From Amycolatopsis camponoti (GTDB lineage Bacteria; Actinomycetota; Actinomycetes; Mycobacteriales; Pseudonocardiaceae): a DNA stretch of 64,000 nucleotides. Under the pieces are notes generated by a model. It had not been told where the DNA came from. It searched no databases and worked only from the letters and a program-made list of their open reading frames with translations. The DNA is taken from contig NZ_CABVGP010000001.1 in NCBI RefSeq assembly GCF_902497555.1, positions 2,274,501 to 2,338,500 of the forward strand, in the 5' to 3' direction. The stretch's first letter is position 1; the number at the start of each line of letters is the position of its first letter. Shown here one piece after another: positions 15,660-24,373 of this stretch. The position numbers and the translations under genes were made by a program.

Positions 15660-16126
15660 CGCCGGCCGAGGAAACGATCGCCCGCCTCGAACGCGAGTTC
15701 GCCGTCTTCGTCCGCCAGGACCGCGCGGCGCTGGGACGACTCGGCCGGGAGGTGCACCCGGACCTCAAGGTCGCGGCCTACCGCCTCCTGGCCCACCTGG
15801 CGGAGCGCGGCCCGCGCCGCCCCACCGAACTCGCGTGCCACGTAGGCGTGACGTCGCCGACGATCTCGCGCCAGCTCCAGCACCTGGAGGCGCTCGGGTT
15901 GATCGAGCGGGTCGAGGCACCGGACGACGGGCGGGCGTACTCGGTGCGGTTGACGGACACGGGGCACCGCCGGGTCGAGGAGGTCCGGGTGGCGCGCGGC
16001 GGACGGCTGGGCGAGCTGCTCGGGTCCTGGGCCGAAGAGGAGGTCCGGACGTTCGCCGCGCTGCTGGCGAGGTTCAACGGCAGCGCCGCCACCCCACCTC
16101 CCCGCCGGTGCGGGGGAGCGGAGTGA
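15656..16126 (+). CDS. MarR-family transcriptional regulator
   Basis: A 156-aa winged-helix protein. Residues about 35-110 hold the MarR core (RPTELACHVGVTSPTISRQL for the recognition helix, then the wing with the DDGRAYSVRLTDTG motif). It is the last gene of the hydrolase-exporter-MarR operon, with an ATGA overlap, and probably represses the operon until an exported compound binds. The C-terminal tail (PPPRRCGGAE) is low-complexity and past the normal MarR end. Confidence 0.85.
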   Translation: MTPAEETIARLEREFAVFVRQDRAALGRLGREVHPDLKVAAYRLLAHLAERGPRRPTELACHVGVTSPTISRQLQHLEALGLIERVEAPDDGRAYSVRLTDTGHRRVEEVRVARGGRLGELLGSWAEEEVRTFAALLARFNGSAATPPPRRCGGAE

Positions 16127-16155
16127 TGGCATGGCCTGGTCCGCGCTAGTCCGTG

Positions 16156-16734
16156 CTAGTCCGCGGTGAGTGCGGCCCGGATGGCGCGCTCGACGATGTC
16201 CTCGAGGGTCGCCGGGATGTCCCGGTCGGCGCCGAGATAGCGGCGGACGGCGGCGTAAGGCAAGTCGACGACGATGAGCAGGATCTCCGCCGTTCGCCGC
16301 CCGGTCGCCGCTTTGAGGTCGGTCACCAGGCGGCGGATGTGCTGGTCCCAGCGGGACTGGTCGGCCTCGCGCGCGTCCCGGCTCTCCGCGGGCCAGGCCG
16401 TGGGTTCGAAGGAGCCGAGGCCGGTCAGCAGCACCCGGGCGTCGGCCGGGTTGGCGCGGCACCAGGACACGGTCCGGCGCCCGAGAGCGACCGCCGCGGC
16501 CACCGGTTCGTCGTCGAAGAGCGGGTACAGCTCGGCGTGAAAGCTCTGCACCGCCCGGTTCCAGACCGCGGCCAGCAGGGCCGCGCGGTTCGGGAACCGG
16601 TGGTAGACGGAGCCGCTGGACACCGCGGCTTCCCGGATCACGCCGGCGATGGTGATCGCGTCGGCGCTGCCCGCGGCGAGCAGCCGGGCGGCCGCGTCGA
16701 GGATCGTCGACGTGTCGTGCACGAGGCGGGGCAT
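16156..16734 (-). CDS. TetR-family regulator of the divergent dehydrogenase
   Basis: A 192-aa TetR protein with helix-turn-helix at residues about 25-52 (SSGSVYHRFPNRAALL) and a C-terminal domain of the TetR_C_13 kind. It is transcribed away from the zinc dehydrogenase at 16800, with only 65 bp between them containing a perfect 14-bp palindrome. It probably controls itself and the dehydrogenase. Confidence 0.83.
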   Translation of the reverse strand: MPRLVHDTSTILDAAARLLAAGSADAITIAGVIREAAVSSGSVYHRFPNRAALLAAVWNRAVQSFHAELYPLFDDEPVAAAVALGRRTVSWCRANPADARVLLTGLGSFEPTAWPAESRDAREADQSRWDQHIRRLVTDLKAATGRRTAEILLIVVDLPYAAVRRYLGADRDIPATLEDIVERAIRAALTAD

Positions 16735-16768
16735 GGGTTGACGGTACCGAACGCGCCTTCTAGAGTCA

Positions 16769-16782
16769 GCTCTCTAGAGAGC
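16769..16782. promoter_or_regulatory. Perfect 14-bp palindrome, probable TetR operator
   Basis: GCTCTCTAGAGAGC lies in the 65-bp divergent space between the TetR gene (16156-16734) and the dehydrogenase (16800). Its place and symmetry fit the operator of that TetR. A TCTAGAG half-site precedes it at about 16759. Confidence 0.65.
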
Positions 16783-16799
16783 ATCATCTAAGGAGTGCC

Positions 16800-17819
16800 A
16801 TGCGGAGCCTCGTCGTCACCGGTCCCCGCGGCCTGGAATGGCAGGACAGGCCGGCGCCCGGCCTCTCGGCGTCCGGGGACGCGCTGGTGCGGCCGATCGC
16901 CTCGTCCGCGTGCGATCTCGACCGGCGGCTCGTCGTGTCGCCCGCGCCGTTCGAAGCCCCGTTCGCGCTCGGCCACGAGGCGGTCGGCGAGATCGTCGAC
17001 CTCGCCGACGACGACTCCCCGCTGCGGATCGGCCAGCGCGTGGTCATCCCGTGGCACATCAGCTGCGGCACGTGCGGGAACTGCCGGCGCGACCTGCCCG
17101 GCGCCTGCGCTTCGGTGCCGCGCCTGGCGTCGTACGGCACGAGCGCCGGCGGGCTGTGGGGCGGGTTGTTCGACGAGCTGGTGCGGGTTCCGTGGGCCCG
17201 GTACGCCCTCACGCCGCTGCCACCGGCCGTCGATCCGGTCCTGGCCGCGTCGGCCTCCGACAACCTCGCCGACGCCTTCCAGGCCGTCCGGCCGACCCTC
17301 GACGCCCAGCCCGGCGCCGCAGTGCTCGTGGTCGGCGGCACGGCCAGCCTCGGGCTGCTGACCGTCCTGAGCGCCGTCGCGCTGGGCGCGGGGAGCGTCA
17401 CCTACCTCGACGTCGACGAATCCCGCTGCGCCAAGGCCGCCGCCGCGGGCGCGACCGTCACCCTTGCCGCCGAGTACCCCGACCGGCTCGACGGCGCCTT
17501 CGACCTGGTCGTGGACGCCTCGGCCGCGAGCGCGGGCTTCCGGTGCGCCCTGTTGTCGACCCGCCCGGGCGGCACGTGCGTCATCCGGTCCGTCTACTTC
17601 GGAGAGCCGCGGCTGCCGTACTTCTCCTTGTACGGCACGGGGATCACCCTCGTCGTCGGACCACCCCACGCCAGTCCGCACGTTCCCGACGTGCTGAAGC
17701 TGCTGGACAGCGGAACCCTGGATCCGTCGCCGATCCTGACGGGCCCGTTCGGCTACGAGGACGCCGTCGAGGTGCTGCTGGACCCGCCGCCGGGCAAGCC
17801 GGTCTTCACGCGCTCGTGA
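16800..17819 (+). CDS. Zinc-dependent medium-chain alcohol dehydrogenase
   Basis: A 339-aa MDR-family protein. Zinc-site features are GHEAVGEIVD in the catalytic region and the four-Cys structural-zinc loop CGTCGNCRRDLPGAC. The Rossmann part follows (VLVVGGTASLGLLTVLSAV, then YLDVDESR with Asp, suggesting NAD rather than NADP). AAGGAG lies upstream of the ATG. Substrate unknown. It is controlled with, and probably by, the divergent TetR. Confidence 0.83.
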   Translation: MRSLVVTGPRGLEWQDRPAPGLSASGDALVRPIASSACDLDRRLVVSPAPFEAPFALGHEAVGEIVDLADDDSPLRIGQRVVIPWHISCGTCGNCRRDLPGACASVPRLASYGTSAGGLWGGLFDELVRVPWARYALTPLPPAVDPVLAASASDNLADAFQAVRPTLDAQPGAAVLVVGGTASLGLLTVLSAVALGAGSVTYLDVDESRCAKAAAAGATVTLAAEYPDRLDGAFDLVVDASAASAGFRCALLSTRPGGTCVIRSVYFGEPRLPYFSLYGTGITLVVGPPHASPHVPDVLKLLDSGTLDPSPILTGPFGYEDAVEVLLDPPPGKPVFTRS

Positions 17820-17826
17820 GCCGTAG

Positions 17827-17868
17827 TCGACACAGTGTCGAATTTTATCGACGAGGTGTAGAGTCGAG
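17827..17868. promoter_or_regulatory. Two inverted repeats before the SDR gene, probable TetR operators
   Basis: TCGACACAGTGTCGA (17827-17841) is a perfect 15-nt palindrome. A second, looser one, TCGAC-N10-GTCGA, spans 17849-17868 and ends 3 bp before the ATG. The TetR gene at 18728, overlapping the end of the SDR, is the likely regulator. Confidence 0.6.
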
Positions 17869-17871
17869 TTC

Positions 17872-18735
17872 ATGACGAAGCGAACCTTCCTGATCACCGG
17901 CGCGAGCAGCGGCCTCGGCCGTGCCTTCGCCGAAGGCGCGCTGGCGGCCGGTCACACCGTCGTCGGCACCGTGCGCAAGCCCGCCGATCTGGCGGCCTTC
18001 GAAGAACTGGCGCCCGGGCGCGCCCACGCGCGGCAGCTCGACGTGACCGACGACGACGCGGTCGTCGCCGTTGTCACCGAGGTCGAGCGGACCGTCGGCC
18101 CGATCGACGTGCTGATCGCGAACGCCGGCTACGGGCACGAGGGCGTGTTCGAGGAGTCCCCGATGGCCGAACTGCGCGCGCAGTTCGACGTCAACGTGTT
18201 CGGGGTGGCGGCCACCGTCCACGCTGTCCTGCCGGGGATGCGGAAGCGGCGCTCGGGACACATCTTCGCGGTCAGCTCGATGGGCGGGTTGATGACCGTG
18301 CCCGGGCTGGCGTACTACTGCGGCAGCAAATACGCGGTGGAGGGCATGCTCGAAACCCTGGCCAAGGAGGTCGCCGGGTTCGGGGTGCGGGTGACCGTCA
18401 TCGAACCCGGCTCGTTCCGGACGGACTGGGCGGGCCGTTCGATGGTCCGCAGCGAGCGGTCGATCGCCGACTACGACGAGTTGTTCGAGCCGATCCGCGC
18501 GGCCCGCCAGGCGGCCAGCGGCAACCAGCTGGGCGATCCCGCGAAGGCCGCCGCGGCCGTGTTGGCGGTGGTGGAGGCGGAAAAGCCGCCGGTGCACCTG
18601 GTGCTCGGTTCGGACGCGTTGCGGCTGGTGGCGAGCGGCCGGGCCGCGGTGACCGCGGACATCGAAGCGTGGGAGGAGCTCTCGCGGTCCACGGACTTCC
18701 CGGACGGGCACCAGATCGCGGCGAACGATGCCTGA
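17872..18735 (+). CDS. Short-chain dehydrogenase/reductase (classical SDR)
   Basis: A 287-aa SDR with the cofactor motif TGASSGLG (residues 10-17), NAGYG, catalytic Ser in VSSMGG and Tyr-X3-Lys in YYCGSKYAVEG. An Arg after the first fold (TVRKPADL) favours NADP. The subgroup resembles actinomycete oxidoreductases often annotated as ketoreductases, and the substrate cannot be predicted. The following TetR gene overlaps its last 8 bp, so this is a self-contained regulated pair. Confidence 0.85.
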   Translation: MTKRTFLITGASSGLGRAFAEGALAAGHTVVGTVRKPADLAAFEELAPGRAHARQLDVTDDDAVVAVVTEVERTVGPIDVLIANAGYGHEGVFEESPMAELRAQFDVNVFGVAATVHAVLPGMRKRRSGHIFAVSSMGGLMTVPGLAYYCGSKYAVEGMLETLAKEVAGFGVRVTVIEPGSFRTDWAGRSMVRSERSIADYDELFEPIRAARQAASGNQLGDPAKAAAAVLAVVEAEKPPVHLVLGSDALRLVASGRAAVTADIEAWEELSRSTDFPDGHQIAANDA

Positions 18736-19336
18736 ACCGGGACGCCGGCGCGCCGCACCGTCCAAAGGGGACCTGCGCGAGGCGAAGCTCCTCGAAGTCC
18801 TCGAGGAACTGCTGGCGGTGAAGAGCTTCGACGCGCTCACGACCAACGACATCGCCGAGCGCGCCGGGCTGTCCCGCGCGTCGATGTACTTCTACTTCAG
18901 CTCGAAACAGGAGGCGCTGGTCGCGCTCTTCGCCAAGACCGTCGAGGCGCTGCACGAGAAGTCCCGGGCGGCGGCCGACGATCCGGCGGCGCCTCGCGAC
19001 GCGATCGCGACGGCCCTGCGCCGCACCCGCGAACGCTGGCACGAGCACGGCCTGATCATGCGCGTCGCGATCGACCAGTCCTCGGCCATTCCCGAGCTGG
19101 GTGCGCTGTGGATGGAGACCGCGGACATCTTCATCGCCGCCATCGCGACGATCCTGGTCCGCGCCGGTGTCCCGGACGAGGAAGGCCCCGACGGCGCACG
19201 GGCGATCGCGGGCGCGCTGTGCTGGATGATCGAGCGGACGTTCTACCACGCGTCGGCGGTGTCCCCGGCGGCGCTGGACCAGGCGTCGGAGACCTGCCGG
19301 GTGGTGTGGCTCCGCGCGGCGGGCATCCGGCCCTGA
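18728..19336 (+). CDS. TetR-family regulator paired with the SDR
   Basis: A 202-aa protein with a TetR helix-turn-helix at residues about 35-63 (SRASMYFYFSSKQEALV). The C-terminal part resembles EthR-like regulators (TetR_C with MRVAIDQSS). It overlaps the SDR by 8 bp and probably binds the palindromes at 17827-17868. Only 30 bp separate its end from the end of the convergent TetR gene. Confidence 0.83.
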   Translation: MPEPGRRRAAPSKGDLREAKLLEVLEELLAVKSFDALTTNDIAERAGLSRASMYFYFSSKQEALVALFAKTVEALHEKSRAAADDPAAPRDAIATALRRTRERWHEHGLIMRVAIDQSSAIPELGALWMETADIFIAAIATILVRAGVPDEEGPDGARAIAGALCWMIERTFYHASAVSPAALDQASETCRVVWLRAAGIRP

Positions 19337-19366
19337 CCGGCGGACGTCGGGCGGGCCCGCTCGGCC

Positions 19367-19930
19367 TCACGCGGGAGGCGCCGCCAAGGAGGCGATGAAG
19401 TGCCCGGCTGCCGCGTCGACCTCGGCGGCCGGGGTGAGCAACCGTTGCAGCAACAGTCCTCGCAAAGCCGCGACGGCGATGACGCTCCGCTGCCGCGCCT
19501 CCGTCGCCGTGGACCCCTCACGCAGAGCCGCCGCTTCGAGGAGGCGCGTCAGGTCGTCGAGGTCGGCGACGAACTCTCGGAATGCGCCGGGCTCGTAGAC
19601 CGCGAGTCCGACCAGGCGGAAGAAGGCGCGGGTCCGATCTTCGTGCGCGTCGTTCGCGTAGAAGTTCCAGATGGCTTCGCACAACGTCGCGAACCCGGGT
19701 GCGTCGCCGGTCGCGGCGATGACGCGGTTGTCGCGGCGGCGTGCTTCCGAAAGCACGGCGCCCAGCAGCCCCGGCCGTGATCCGAAGTGGTAGGTCAGCA
19801 GCGTGTGGTGCACGCCGAGCCGCTCCGCCACCTGGCGCATCGAGAGGTTCGGTCCGGGGCCACCCTCGCCGAACTCGTCGAACAAGGCCTGCAACAGGCG
19901 CTCCCGTCCTTCCCCGACCGGCGATCGCAC
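19367..19930 (-). CDS. TetR-family regulator of the divergent amidohydrolase operon
   Basis: A 187-aa TetR protein with helix-turn-helix about residues 33-60 (VHHTLLTYHFGSRPGLL). The start GTG at 19930 is chosen because GGGAGG lies 4 nt upstream. An ATG further out (19990) would lie inside the direct repeats of the control region. It is divergent from the amidohydrolase at 20018 and probably controls it through the TTCACCACTGTT repeats. Confidence 0.8.
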   Translation of the reverse strand: MRSPVGEGRERLLQALFDEFGEGGPGPNLSMRQVAERLGVHHTLLTYHFGSRPGLLGAVLSEARRRDNRVIAATGDAPGFATLCEAIWNFYANDAHEDRTRAFFRLVGLAVYEPGAFREFVADLDDLTRLLEAAALREGSTATEARQRSVIAVAALRGLLLQRLLTPAAEVDAAAGHFIASLAAPPA

Positions 19931-19940
19931 GCTGCCTCCC

Positions 19941-19994
19941 TTGACGAGTTCACCACTGTTGAGTATGTTACCGCAGATCGAATTCACCACTGTT
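19941..19994 (+). promoter_or_regulatory. Promoter and 12-bp direct repeats controlling the amidohydrolase operon
   Basis: TTGACG (19941-19946), 17 bp and TATGTT (19964-19969) form a good promoter pointing to 20018. TTCACCACTGTT occurs exactly twice, at 19949-19960 inside the spacer and at 19983-19994 just past the start site, 34 bp apart (about three helical turns). These are likely sites for the divergent TetR (19367). Confidence 0.7.
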
Positions 19995-20017
19995 TAGGAC
20001 GAGGTCCGGGAGGTTCG

Positions 20018-21244
20018 TTGACCGACGTGTGGTTCGCCGGCGGCGTGGTGGCGGACGGATCGGGCGCCGACCCGGCCGCGTCCGACGTGTGCGTGACGGA
20101 CGGGATCATCACCGCGATCGGCCGGGCCCCGGCGGGCGCGACGACGGTCGACCTCGACGGCATGCTGCTGACCCCGGGACTGATCGACGCGCACGTCCAC
20201 CTGGGTCTCTCCAGCCCGATCCGGGCGCAGTTCGGGTTCCAGCTCTCGGCCGCCGAACTCGCGGCCGACATCTTCGCCACCGCGGGCCACGCGCTCGACG
20301 CGGGCTTCACGACGGTGCGCGACACCGGCGGCATCGACGCCGGAGTCGTCGACGTCATCGCGAACGGCAAGGTGCGAGGTCCGCGGGTCCTCTCGTGCGG
20401 TCCGGTGCAGTGCCAGACCGGTGGGCACGGCTACTACGGGGCGGCGTGGGAACCGACCGAGCTGTGGAACGCCCACCACATCCCCGGGCTCTGCGCCTTG
20501 TCGCTGGTGTCGGGCAATGCCGACGAGCTGCGGCGCAACGTCCGCGAGTCGTTCCGCCGTGGTGCGACGTTCGTGAAGCTGTGCGTCACCGGCGGTGTCG
20601 TCGGGGGACACGACCGCCTCGCCGACACCCAGTTCTCGACCGAAGAGATCGCCGTGGCCGTGGAAGAAGCGGCCGCGCGCGGCACCTACGTCACGGTTCA
20701 CGCGCACAACAACGCGGGCATCCGCAACGCCGTGCGGGCCGGCGTCCGCTGCGTGGAACACGGCACCGGCATCGACGAGCCGACGGCCCGGTCGATGCGG
20801 GAGCACGACGTGGCGCTGGTCCCCACCTTCGCCGTGATCGAACAGCTCACGGACACCGAAAGCATGGACCTGGGCCCCGAGGCGCGGGACCGCGTCGCCG
20901 GCGTCCGTCAGCGCATGGCCTCGGCACTCGGGATCGCTCGCGCGGCGGGCTTGAGGATCGGACTGGGCTCGGACCTCATCGGGCCGCACCAGCGGCGCCG
21001 AGGCGAGGAGCTGCGCCTGCGCGCCGAGCTGGAGTCGCCCATGCACGCGCTCGTCTCGGCCACCAGCGTCAACGCCGGCATCCTCGGCCTGGGCGAGACC
21101 GTCGGGACGATCCGTGTCGGGATGCGGGCCGACATGGTCGCGTGGCACCGGGACCCGCTGCGAGACGCGAAGGTGTTCGCCGATCCGGAGATGGCCGTTC
21201 TCGTCGTGAAGGACGGCCGCGTCATGAAAGGGAAAGCTCGATGA
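20018..21244 (+). CDS. Imidazolonepropionase-like amidohydrolase (metal-dependent)
   Basis: A 408-aa amidohydrolase-superfamily protein of the Xaa-Pro-dipeptidase-like group. Metal ligands are visible: His59 and His61 (DAHVHLG), the expected carboxylated Lys187 (VKLCVTGG), His228/His230 (VHAHN), His248 (CVEHGTG) and Asp319 (GLGSD). TTG 20018 has GGGAGG 4 nt upstream, and a GTG at 20027 is the alternative. It would hydrolyse an amide, lactam or carbamate-type bond; the substrate is unknown. Coupled by ATGA to an esterase-like hydrolase, so the two may act on the same compound. Confidence 0.83.
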   Translation: MTDVWFAGGVVADGSGADPAASDVCVTDGIITAIGRAPAGATTVDLDGMLLTPGLIDAHVHLGLSSPIRAQFGFQLSAAELAADIFATAGHALDAGFTTVRDTGGIDAGVVDVIANGKVRGPRVLSCGPVQCQTGGHGYYGAAWEPTELWNAHHIPGLCALSLVSGNADELRRNVRESFRRGATFVKLCVTGGVVGGHDRLADTQFSTEEIAVAVEEAAARGTYVTVHAHNNAGIRNAVRAGVRCVEHGTGIDEPTARSMREHDVALVPTFAVIEQLTDTESMDLGPEARDRVAGVRQRMASALGIARAAGLRIGLGSDLIGPHQRRRGEELRLRAELESPMHALVSATSVNAGILGLGETVGTIRVGMRADMVAWHRDPLRDAKVFADPEMAVLVVKDGRVMKGKAR

Positions 21245-22104
21245 GCGGAATGCTGAACGGCTGCTTCGCGGACACGGAGTACCTCGAAATCACGGCGCGG
21301 TCGGGGCACCGCTACGGCGTCTGGGTGACCACACCCCCCGGGTACGAGGACTCCACCGACCCCCTGCCGCTGATCTACGTGGTGGACGGCAACTGGGCCG
21401 TCGGCCTCACCTCGCCCCTCATCGTCGTCCAGGCGGACCCGTACCTGACGATCGCGCCGTACATCCAGGTGAGCGTCGGTTACGCCGGTGAGGAGGCCGC
21501 GGACTGGGCGCGGCTCCGCAATCGCGATCTCGTGCCGCCGGGGGAACGAGTCAGCGACGAGATGGTGGCCGTGCTGGCAGCGGCGCGCGACTCGGGTGCG
21601 ATGACCCAGGAGAACATGGACGCCTACCTCGCGGAGCTGGCGGACTCCCACGCCGACGTCTTCCTCGACTTCCTGACCGGCGAGCTCCACCCGCACCTGC
21701 GGTCGCGGCTCCGGGTCAGCGAGTCCGGGCACGGCCTGTTCGGCTACTCCTACGGAGGCCTCTTCACCCTCTACGCGTGGCTGCGCGAGGCGGCCCCGTT
21801 CGCGACCTTCGGCGCGGGCAGTCCCGGCGTCGCGGTCGAGGACAGCCGGGTTTTCGCCCTGGTCGAGAACCTGCCGGCACCCAGCGAAGACTCAGCCTCT
21901 CTGCACGTCACGCTGAACGAAGTCGAACTGCTGGGAGCCGTCCCGCTCTACCGCGCGGTGGCGCGCAACGCTCTCGCGGTGGTGGAACAGTTGCACGCCA
22001 AGGGGCGATCGCGGGATGTCACGACGGAGATGTTGCACGAGACGCACCTCACCGGGCTGCAGGCTTCGTTTCTGAGCTACCTGAAGACCTGTCATTCCCG
22101 TTGA
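21241..22104 (+). CDS. Putative esterase (IroE/Fes-like alpha/beta hydrolase)
   Basis: A 287-aa cytosolic hydrolase of the esterase-D/IroE-like fold: strand PLIYVVDGNW near residues 39-50, nucleophile Ser170 in GYSYGG, and a late His in HETHLTG. Members hydrolyse esters of siderophores or small acids. It follows the amidohydrolase with an ATGA overlap and shares its promoter and TetR control. No siderophore genes are near, so a catabolic or detoxifying ester hydrolase is more likely here. Confidence 0.75.
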   Translation: MSGMLNGCFADTEYLEITARSGHRYGVWVTTPPGYEDSTDPLPLIYVVDGNWAVGLTSPLIVVQADPYLTIAPYIQVSVGYAGEEAADWARLRNRDLVPPGERVSDEMVAVLAAARDSGAMTQENMDAYLAELADSHADVFLDFLTGELHPHLRSRLRVSESGHGLFGYSYGGLFTLYAWLREAAPFATFGAGSPGVAVEDSRVFALVENLPAPSEDSASLHVTLNEVELLGAVPLYRAVARNALAVVEQLHAKGRSRDVTTEMLHETHLTGLQASFLSYLKTCHSR

Positions 22105-22132
22105 GCGCCGCCTCCGTGCCCGGGAAGGGTGT

Positions 22133-23038
22133 TCAGAGGTAGCCGATGCCGGTCAGTTCTTCGGCCGCCGCCCAGAGCCGCTTTCCGACGGCCGGGTCGG
22201 CCGCTCGCGGGTTGAGCCGGGCTTCGGTGACGCGGCCGCGCGTCTCGGCGAGCCCGGCCGGTCCGAAGAACTGGCCGCCCCGCACACCGTCCGCGGTCGC
22301 GGCGTAGAGCTGCGGCAGCGCACCCCGTTCCACCGGCTGGGTGGCCAGCAGGCCGAGCCGCGCGATCGCCCGCCCCGCCCGGCCACGGTGTTCCCAGGCG
22401 CGCGGGGTCAAGTTGGTCCGGGTGACCCCGGGGTGGGCCAGTACGCTGACGACCGGCGAGCCGGCGGAACGCAGGCGGCGGTCCAGCTCCAGGCCGAAGA
22501 TCGTCGTGGCGAGCTTGGACCTGCCGTAGGCGGCGGCGGCCCGGTAGCCGCGTTCGAACTCCAGGTCGTCGAAGTCCAGGCTCGCGTTCTTGTGGGTGAT
22601 CGAGCTGAGGCTGACCACGCGGGCTTCCCGTGCCGCGGCCAGGTTGTCGAGCAGCAGGCCGGTCAGGGCGAAGTGGCCCAGCACGTTCGTGGCGAACTGA
22701 AGCTCGAAACCGTCGGCCGAGGTGCGGCGCGGGCCGAGCAGGACCACGCCGGCGTTGTTGACGAGCAGGTCGATCGCCGGGTGGTCGACGACCAGCTTCG
22801 CGGCGAACGCGCGTACGGAGTCGAGGGAGGCCAGGTCGAGCTCGCGCACCTCGGTGTCGCCGTCGATCCGGCGGGCGGCCCGCTCGCCGGCGGCGGTGTC
22901 ACGGACGGCGAGGACGACGTGGGCGCCGTGGCGGGCCAGTTCGGTGGCGGTGACCAGGCCGAGGCCCGAGTTCGCGCCGGTCACGACGGCGACGCGGCCG
23001 CTCTGGTCGGGCATGCGGTCGGCGGTCCATCCGGTCAT
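22133..23038 (-). CDS. Short-chain dehydrogenase (retinol-dehydrogenase-like SDR)
   Basis: A 301-aa SDR of the RDH/WW-oxidoreductase-like group: TGANSGLG (residues 20-27), NNAGVVLLG, Ser in SLSSITHK and YGRSK for the Tyr-X3-Lys pair. The Arg after strand 2 (LAVRDTAAGE) points to NADPH. It is divergent from an XRE regulator 131 bp away, a very common pairing in actinomycetes, and is probably controlled by it. Substrate unknown. Confidence 0.85.
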   Translation of the reverse strand: MTGWTADRMPDQSGRVAVVTGANSGLGLVTATELARHGAHVVLAVRDTAAGERAARRIDGDTEVRELDLASLDSVRAFAAKLVVDHPAIDLLVNNAGVVLLGPRRTSADGFELQFATNVLGHFALTGLLLDNLAAAREARVVSLSSITHKNASLDFDDLEFERGYRAAAAYGRSKLATTIFGLELDRRLRSAGSPVVSVLAHPGVTRTNLTPRAWEHRGRAGRAIARLGLLATQPVERGALPQLYAATADGVRGGQFFGPAGLAETRGRVTEARLNPRAADPAVGKRLWAAAEELTGIGYL

Positions 23039-23169
23039 CTGCTGCTCCTGAAGGGGTCGGTGCGCTGTGCCGACGACGTTAGGAGCGATCCGGGCGGGCT
23101 CGGTCGCTTTCGGTTGCCTGGGACTGCGAGACCTACCTTGGGCCGCCGCGGAGGAGTCACACTGGTGGC

Positions 23170-24084
23170 ATGAGCAGTCCGCATCCCTACGCTCGCGAAC
23201 TCGGGGAATTCCTGCGCGCCCGGCGCACCCGGCTGAGTCCGCGCGACGTCGGCCTGGAACCGGGCAGCCGGCGGAAGGTCACCGGGCTGCGACGCGAGGA
23301 GATGGCGCTGCTGGCCGGGCTGAGCACCGACTACTACCAGCGGATCGAGCAAGGCCGCGAGGTTCGCCCGTCCGACGACGTCCTGGCGGCGCTCGCCGGC
23401 GTGCTCGGCCTCGGCGACGAGGAACGCCGGCACCTGTTCACCCTGGGGCACGCCGCCCGTCGTCCGGCGCCCGCCCCGGTGGATCGCGAGCCGGAGCGGG
23501 TGCGGGACCGCACCCGCCGGCTGCTGCGGGTGATCGACACCCCCGCGGTCGTTCTGGGCAGGCACCTGGACCTGCTCGACTGGAACCCGATGGCCGAGGC
23601 GTTGCTCGGCGAACCGGACGCCTATCCGCCGGACCGGCTCAACATGCTCCTGCTGCTGTTCGACGACGCGCTGACCGGCCGGCGGAGCTGCCCGGACTGG
23701 GAGGAGCAGGCCCTGGACTACATCGGCATGCTGCGGGCCGCCGTCGCCGCGGACCCGACCCACCCCCGCGCCACCGCGATCGTCGGCGAACTGAGCATCC
23801 GCAGCGCGGAGTTCCGCCGGTTGTGGGCCCGCCACGACGTCCGCGAGTCGGTGAGCGGAACCAAGACCTTCTCGGTGCCCGAGGTGGGCGACATCCGCCT
23901 GGACTGGGACACCTATCCGCTGCCCGGCAACCCCGGACCGGTGATGCTGGTGTTCACGGCCGAGCCGGGCAGCACCGACGAGGACCGGCTGCGGCTCCTG
24001 GCGTCGTGGCACGCGTCCCGCTCCCCGTTCGCCGACGAGCTCCCGGCCTGGCGCACCGGGGCACCGGATAGCGGGGCAGGTTGA
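23170..24084 (+). CDS. XRE-family regulator with MmyB-like ligand-binding domain
   Basis: A 304-aa protein. Residues about 10-80 are an HTH_31/XRE domain (REEMALLAGLSTDYYQRIEQG). Residues about 110-290 are the PAS-like MmyB domain found with it (VVLGRHLDLLDWNPMAEALLG and the closing LLASWHASRSPFADEL). Members often regulate a divergently transcribed dehydrogenase, as here with the SDR at 22133. MmyB domains bind fatty acids or other small ligands in characterised members. Confidence 0.87.
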   Translation: MSSPHPYARELGEFLRARRTRLSPRDVGLEPGSRRKVTGLRREEMALLAGLSTDYYQRIEQGREVRPSDDVLAALAGVLGLGDEERRHLFTLGHAARRPAPAPVDREPERVRDRTRRLLRVIDTPAVVLGRHLDLLDWNPMAEALLGEPDAYPPDRLNMLLLLFDDALTGRRSCPDWEEQALDYIGMLRAAVAADPTHPRATAIVGELSIRSAEFRRLWARHDVRESVSGTKTFSVPEVGDIRLDWDTYPLPGNPGPVMLVFTAEPGSTDEDRLRLLASWHASRSPFADELPAWRTGAPDSGAG

Positions 24085-24290
24085 CCCGGACCCGGACGGT
24101 GTCGCTGAACCCGGTTCCACGAAGCTTGACGTCGTCGCCGAGACCAGGTCACCGGTCTCGGGATCGTGGCCGCCGAGCAACGGCCTGCCGGCCTCGGATG
24201 ATCATTTCGGTGGTCTGCATGAGGGCGTGCTCGCAGCAGTAGTCCGGGCGTTCGCGAGGCAGGGAGGGTACACAGGAGCGTGGCGACGAG
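24085..24290 (-). pseudogene. Decayed minus-strand coding remnant with two frameshifts
   Basis: The 289-bp space between the XRE gene and the exonuclease is not random. On the minus strand three short stretches read like protein in three successive frames: SLPRERPDYCCEHALMQT and on through EMIIRG (about 24266-24195), then RPLLGGHDPETGDLVSA (about 24190-24140), then LGDDVKLRGTGFSDTVRVRV (about 24142-24085). Joined, they would give one continuous chain interrupted by two indels. I do not recognise the parent family, and no intact start or stop pair exists. It is probably a relic gene. Confidence 0.4.
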
Positions 24291-24373
24291 GCCTTCGCGG
24301 CCGGTGGCGGCAACGCTCGTCGCCGATCGACTTTGTGGCGTCGGTGGGGTCATGAGCGCTGTGGGCGCGGTGA

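Noticed and set aside
24138..24161. 8-bp stem-loop 53 nt after the XRE gene as its terminator
   Set aside because: It lies inside the decayed minus-strand gene and is weak; it may act as a terminator but cannot be told from chance.
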